Source of the DNA: Ptiloglossa arizonensis
Taxonomy: Eukaryota > Arthropoda > Insecta > Hymenoptera > Colletidae
Reading direction: 5' to 3'
DNA: 64,000 bases
Assembly (NCBI RefSeq): GCF_051014685.1
Contig: NW_027478851.1
Location: 62,001 to 126,000, forward strand
Shown: positions 59,238-64,000 of the stretch, piece by piece
How the letters are laid out: each line of letters begins with the position of its first letter
Position numbering within the stretch: position 1 is the first letter of the stretch
The notes under the pieces: model-generated
Seen by the model: only the letters and a program-made list of their open reading frames with translations
Told to the model about the DNA's origin: nothing
The model's database searches: none
Position numbers and translations under genes: made by a program

Positions 59238-60651
59238 GATTATGCTTTTAGATGCAACTGGAATTTCTCGAGTTGGCAATCCGTTCGCGAGATATCGGAG
59301 TTTGTAGTTAAGGAATGGTTGAGAAACCATCAAAATTTTCGCACCTCTGATACTCGAAACCAATAACTACTATTGCCTAGGGCAGAAATACACATACCGT
59401 TGTAATCGATTGAGCTTCTGATTTCAGATGCAACAGGAATTTCTCGAGTGCGTCAATCCGTTCGCGAGATATGGGAGTTTGAAGTTAAGAAACGGTTGAG
59501 AAACTATTAAAATTTCAGTAAGTGTGATACTCGAAACCAATAACTACTAATGCCTAGGGCAAAAATGCACACACCGTTGTAATCGGGCGAGTTTCTACTT
59601 TCAGATGCAACAGGAATTTCTCGAGTTCGTCAATCCGTTCGCGAGATATGGGAGATTGAAGTTAAGGAATGGTTGAGAAACCATCCAAATTTTCGCAAGT
59701 CTGATACTCGAAACCAATAACTACAATTGCCTAGGGCAAAAATACACATTACGTTGTAATCGGGCGATCTTCTACCTTCAGATGCAACAGGAATTTCTCG
59801 AGTTCGTCAATCCGTTCGCGAGATATGGGAGTTTGATGTTAAGGAATGGTTGAGAAACCATCAAAATTTTCGCAAGTCTGATACTCGAAACCAATAACTG
59901 CTATGGCCTAGGGCAAAAATACACATACCATTGTAATCGGGCGAGATTATGCTTTTAGATGCAACTGGAATTTCTCGAGTTGGTAATCCGTTCGCGAGAT
60001 ATGGGAGTTTGAAGTTAAGGAATGGTTGAGAAACCATCCAAATTTTCGCAAGTCTGATACTCGAAACCAATAACTACTATTGCCTAGGGCAAAAATACAC
60101 ATACCGTTGTAATCGATCGAGCTTCTGATTTCAGATGCAACAGGAATTTCTCGAGTGCGTCAATCCGTTCGCGAGATATGGGAGTTTGAAGTTAAGGAAT
60201 GGTTGAGAAACCATCAAAATTTTCGCAAGTCTGATACTCGAAACCAATAACTACTATTGCCTAGGGAAAAAATACACATACCGTTGTAATGGATCGAGCT
60301 TCTGATTTCAGATGCAACAGGTATTTCTCGAGTGCGTCAATCCGTTCGCGAGATATGGGAGTTTGAAGTTAAGGAACGGTTGAGAAACTATCAAAATTTT
60401 AGTAAGTGTGATACTCGAAACCAATAACTACTAATGCCTAGGGCAAAAATACACACACCGTTGTAATCGGGCGAGTTTCTACTTTCAGATGCAACAGGAA
60501 TTTCTCGAGTTCGTCAATCCGTTCGCGAGATATGGTAGTTTGAAGTTAAGGAATGGTTGAGAAGCCATCAAAATTTTCGCAAGTCTGATACTCGAAACCA
60601 ATAACTGCTATGGCCTAGGGCAAAATTGCACATACTATTGTAATCGGGCGA
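59238..60651 (+). repeat. 707 bp four-monomer higher-order repeat of family B, first two units
   Basis: The marker monomer with GATTATGCTTTTAGATGC and GCAACTGGAATTTCTCGAG begins its variant at 59,238, 59,945 and 60,652, exactly 707 bp apart. The unit is three 177 bp monomers and one 176 bp monomer, the short one ending GAGTTGGTAATCC. Neighbouring monomers carry GGTTGAGAAGCCATC or CATCCAAATTTTCGC and a CGAT(T/C)GAGCTTCTGATTTCAG variant, but the order is not perfectly constant. The 69-codon frames at 59,154, 59,861, 60,568 and 61,629 are this marker monomer read on the minus strand. Confidence 0.85.
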
Positions 60652-60789
60652 GATTATGCTTTTAGATGCAACTGGAATTTCTCGAGTTGGTAATCCGTTC
60701 GCGAGATATCGGAGTTTGTAGTTAAGGAATGGTAGAGAAACCATCAAAATTTTCGAACGTCTGATACTCGAAACCAATAACTACTATTG

Positions 60790-61475
60790 CCTAGGGCAAA
60801 AATACACATACCGTTGTAATCGGGCGAGTTTCTACTTTCAGATGCAACAGGAATTTCTCGAGTTCGTCAATCCGTTCGCGAGACATGGGAGTTTGAAGTT
60901 AAAGAACGGTTGAGAAACTATCAAAATTTTAGTAAGTCTGATACTCGAAACCAATAACTACTAATGCCTAGGGCAAAAATACACATACCGTTGTAATCGG
61001 GCGAGTTTCTGCTTTCAGATGCAGTAGGAATTTCTCGAGTTCGACAATCCGTTCGCGAGATATGGGAGTTTGATGTTAAGGAATGGTTGAGAAACCATCA
61101 AAATTTTCGCTGGTCTGATACTCGACACCAATAACTGGAATGGCCTAGGGGGAAAGTACACATACCACTGTAATCGGGCGATCTTCTACCTTCAGATGCA
61201 AGAGGAATTTCTCGAGTTCGTCAATCCGTTCGCGAGATATGGGACTTTGAAGTTAAGGAATGGTTGAGAAACCATCAAAATTTTCGCAAATCTGATACTC
61301 GAAACCAATAACTACTATTGCCTAGGGCAAAAATACACATACCGTTGTAAATGGGCGAGTTTCTGCTTTCAGATGCAGCAGGAATTTCTCGAGTTCGTCA
61401 TTCCGTTCGTGAGATATCGTAGTTTGAAGTTAAGGAATGGTTGAGAAACCATCAAAATTTTCGCAAGTCTGATAC
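60790..61475 (+). repeat. Copied four-monomer block in family B (partner ~58,492-59,177)
   Basis: At an offset of 2,298 bp it repeats the series CGAGACATGGG, AAAGAACGGTTGAG, CGCTGGTCTGATACTCGACACC, GGGGGAAAGTACACATACCACTG, GCAAGAGGAATTTCTCGAG and CATTCCGTTCGTGAGATATCG. The shared CTCGACACC (58,822 and 61,120) and GCAAGAGG are rare. This is the segment that breaks the 707 bp rhythm. Confidence 0.78.
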
Positions 61476-61712
61476 TCGAAACCAATAACTACTATTGCCT
61501 AGGGCAAAAATACACATACCGTTGTAATCGGGCGAGTTTCTACTTTCAGATGCAACAGGAATTTCTCGAGTTCGTCAATCCGTTCGCGAGATATGGGAGT
61601 TTGAAGTTAAGGAATGGTTGAGAAGCCATCAAAATTTTCGCAAGTCTGATACTCGAAACCAATAACTGCTATGGCCTAGGGCAAAATTGCACATACTATT
61701 GTAATCGGGCGA

Positions 61713-63126
61713 GATTATGCTTTTAGATGCAACTGGAATTTCTCGAGTTGGTAATCCGTTCGCGAGATATCGGAGTTTGTAGTTAAGGAATGGTTGAGAA
61801 ACCATCAAAATTTTCGAACGTCTGATACTCGAAACCAATAACTACTATTGCCTAGGGCAAAAATACACATGCCGTTGTAATCGGGCGAGATTCTACTTTC
61901 AGATGCAACAGGAATTTCTCGAGTTCGCCAATCCGTTCGCGAGATATGGGAGTTTGATGTTAAGGAATGGTTGAGAAACCATCAAAATTTTCGCTGGTCT
62001 GATACTCGAAACCAATAACTGGAATGGCCTAGGGGAAAAGTACACATACCGTTGTAAATGGGCGAGTTTCTGCTTTCAGATGCAGCAGGAATTTCTCGAG
62101 TTCGTCATTCCGTTCGTGAGATATGGTAGTTTGAAGTTAAGGAATGGTTGAGAAACAATCAAAATTTTCGCAAGTCTGATACTCGAAACCAATAACTACT
62201 ATTGCCTAGGGCAAAAATACACATACCGTTGTAATCGGGCGAGTTTCTACTTTCAGGTGCAACAGGAATTTCTCGAGTTCGTCAATCCGTTCGCGAGATA
62301 TGAGAGTTTGAAGTTAAGGAATGGTTGAGAAGCCATCAAAATTTTCGCAAGTCTGATACTCGAAACCAATAACTACTATGCCCCAGGGCAAAAATACACA
62401 TACCATTGTAATCGGGCGAGATTATGCTTTTAGATGCAACTGGAATTTCTCGAGTTGGTAATTCGTTCGCGAGATATGGGAGTTTGAAGTTAAGGAATGA
62501 TTGAGAAACCATCAAAATTTTCGCACGTCTGATACTCGAAACCAATAACTACTATTGCCTAGGGCAAAAATACACATACCGTTGTAATCGGGCGAGTTTC
62601 TACTTTCAGATGCAACAGGAATTTCTCGAGTTCGTCAATCCGTTCGCGAGACATGGGAGTTTGAAGTTAAAGAACGGTTGAGAAACTATCAAAATTTTAG
62701 TAAGTCTGATACTCGAAACCAATAACTACTAATGCCTAGGGCAAAAATACACATACCGTTGTAATCGGGCGAGTTTCTGCTTTCAGATGCAGTAGGAATT
62801 TCTCGAGTTCGACAATCCGTTCGCGAGATAGGGGAGTTTGATGTTAAGGAATGGTTGAGAAACCATCAAAATTTTCGCTGGTCTGATACTCGAAACCAAT
62901 AACTGGAATGGCCTAGGGGAAAAGTACACATACCACTGTAATCGGGCGATCTTCTACCTTCAGATGCAACAGGAATTTCTCGAGTTCGTCAATCCGTTCG
63001 CGAGATATGGGAGTTTGAAGTTAAGGAATGGTTGAGAAACCACCAAAATTTTCGCAAGTCTGATACTCGAAATCAATAACTGCTATGGCCTAGGACAAAA
63101 ATACACATACCATTGTAATCGGGCGA
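61713..63126 (+). repeat. 707 bp higher-order repeat of family B, further two units
   Basis: The GATTATGCTTTTAG marker occurs at 61,713, 62,420 and 63,127, again 707 bp apart. The gap from the preceding marker (60,652) is 1,061 bp, six monomers. It arises because a block with CGAGACATGGG and TGATGTTAAGGAATGG was copied in there, matching about 58,490-59,175 at an offset of 2,298 bp. A third instance of that block starts around 62,560 (marker at 62,648). Confidence 0.83.
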
Positions 63127-64000
63127 GATTATGCTTTTAGATGCAACTGGAATTTCTCGAGTTGGTAATCCGTTCAAGAGATATGGGAATTTGAAGTTAA
63201 GGAATGGTTGAGAAACCATCAAAATTTTCGTTGGTCTGATACTCGAAACCAATAACTGGAATGGCCTAGGGGAAAAGTACACATACCACTGTAATCGGGC
63301 GATCTTCTACCTTCAGATGCAACAGGAATTTCTCGAGTTCGTCAATCCGTTCGCGATATATGGGAGTTTGAAGTTAAGGAATGGTTGAGAAACCATCAAA
63401 ATTTTCGCAAATCTGATACTCGAAACCAATAACTACTATTGCCTAGGGCAAAGATACACATACCGTTGTAAATGGGCGAGTTTCTGCTTTCAGATGCAGC
63501 AGGAATTTCTCGAGTTCGTCAATCCATTCGCGAGATATGGGAGTTTGCAGTTAAGGAATGGTTGAGAAACCATCAAAATTTTCGCAGGTCTGATACTCGA
63601 AACCAATAACTGGAATGGCCTAGGGGAAAAGTACACATACCACTGTAATCGGGCGAGTTTCTGCTTTCAGATGCAGTAGGAATTTCTCGAGTTCGTCAAT
63701 CCGTTCGGGAGATATGGGAGTTTGAAGTTAAGGAATGGTTGAGAAACCATCAAAATTTTCGCAGGTCTGATACTCGAAACCAATAACTACAATTGCCTAG
63801 GGCAAAAATACACATTACGTTGTAATCGGGCGATCTTCTACCTTCAGATGCAACAGGAATTTCTCGAGTTCGTCAATCCGTTCGCGAGATATGGGAGTTT
63901 GAAGTTAAGGAATGGTTGAGAAACCATCAAAATTTTCGCAAGTCTGATACTCGAAACCAATAACTGCTATGGCCTAGGGCAAAACTACACATACCATTGT

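Larger units (their letters stand above)
58346..64000 (+). repeat. Satellite family B, ~177 bp monomer, ~32 copies, runs off the window
   Basis: Family B has the same orientation, phase and length as family A, but about 27 of 177 positions differ between typical monomers (hand alignment, about 85% identity). Diagnostic B features are GAAGTTAAGGAATGG in place of GAAGCCAAGAAATGG, AACCATCAAAATTTTCGC in place of the A6T5 tract, CTGATACTCGAAACCAATAAC in place of the CTGCTGCTCCAAACGC region, GCCTAGGGCAAAAATAC, and TTTCTCGAGTTCGTC at the monomer end. The CTCGAG hexamer occurs in nearly every B monomer and almost never in A. One monomer class is 176 bp because it ends GAGTTGGTAATCC. The array continues past the right edge, which cuts a monomer. 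Confidence 0.95.

Noticed and set aside
59154..59363. 69-codon minus-strand frames at 59,154, 59,861, 60,568, 61,629 and 62,336
   Set aside because: Their spacing equals the family B higher-order repeat and the sequence is the marker monomer; no start context or neighbouring gene supports translation.
1..64000. CRISPR array
   Set aside because: The period is 177 bp and the entire unit is repeated; there are no unique spacers between short repeats and no cas genes.
1..64000. Coding tandem-repeat protein
   Set aside because: Although 177 is divisible by three, every frame normally has at least one stop per monomer (TGA in GGTTGAG, TAG in CCTAGG or CAATAGG, TAA in GTTAAGC on the minus strand).
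1..64000. rRNA, tRNA or rDNA spacer repeats
   Set aside because: No conserved rRNA or tRNA segments are recognisable, and the repeat unit is too short for an rDNA spacer with genes.

Overview
The whole 64 kb window is satellite DNA. It is one uninterrupted head-to-tail array of a monomer about 177 bp long, with every copy on the + strand. I see no gene, RNA gene, transposon, CRISPR array, telomere repeat or stretch of unique sequence. All open reading frames of more than about 60 codons are by-products of the satellite. The first 17 bases of the monomer phase are CAATCCGTTCGCGAGAT; successive starts are at 1, 178 and so on. I count about 330 monomers of family A (1 to about 58,345) and about 32 of family B (about 58,346 to 64,000). 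A typical family A monomer is about 42% GC by hand count.

Organism: a long homogenised array with nucleosome-sized monomers and multi-monomer higher-order duplications points to a eukaryotic centromere, pericentromere or heterochromatic knob. I lean to a flowering plant, because 150-180 bp centromeric satellites without interruption are common there. This is weak inference; I do not recognise the family and cannot name a species.

Layout: 1-9,506 holds a 22-monomer displaced copy plus nested 10- and 8-monomer tandem duplications. 9,507-16,100 holds a 16-monomer tandem duplication that contains a duplicated 4-monomer unit. 16,100-24,636 is a clean 24-monomer (4,246 bp) tandem duplication. 24,637-37,545 is a mosaic of 12-, 9-, 21- and 13-monomer repeats, in which variant monomers absent from the left part first appear. 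37,546-44,977 is a 21-monomer (3,716 bp) tandem duplication. 43,425-51,411 is a 15-monomer (2,655 bp) repeat with a later 7-monomer duplication inside it. 52,349-55,606 is a displaced copy of 36,951-40,562 that lost two separate single monomers. 56,400-58,345 carries many private mutations. At about 58,346 the array switches inside one monomer, in register, to family B, which differs from A by about 15% and has a 707 bp four-monomer higher-order repeat.

Function: nothing here encodes protein. The most suggestive functional signal is a 17 bp segment at monomer positions 7-23 that matches the CENP-B box core at 8 of 9 defined positions, with a weaker 7 of 9 match at positions 119-135. Both lie in the parts of the monomer that A and B share. 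All identity statements come from reading by eye, not from computed alignments.
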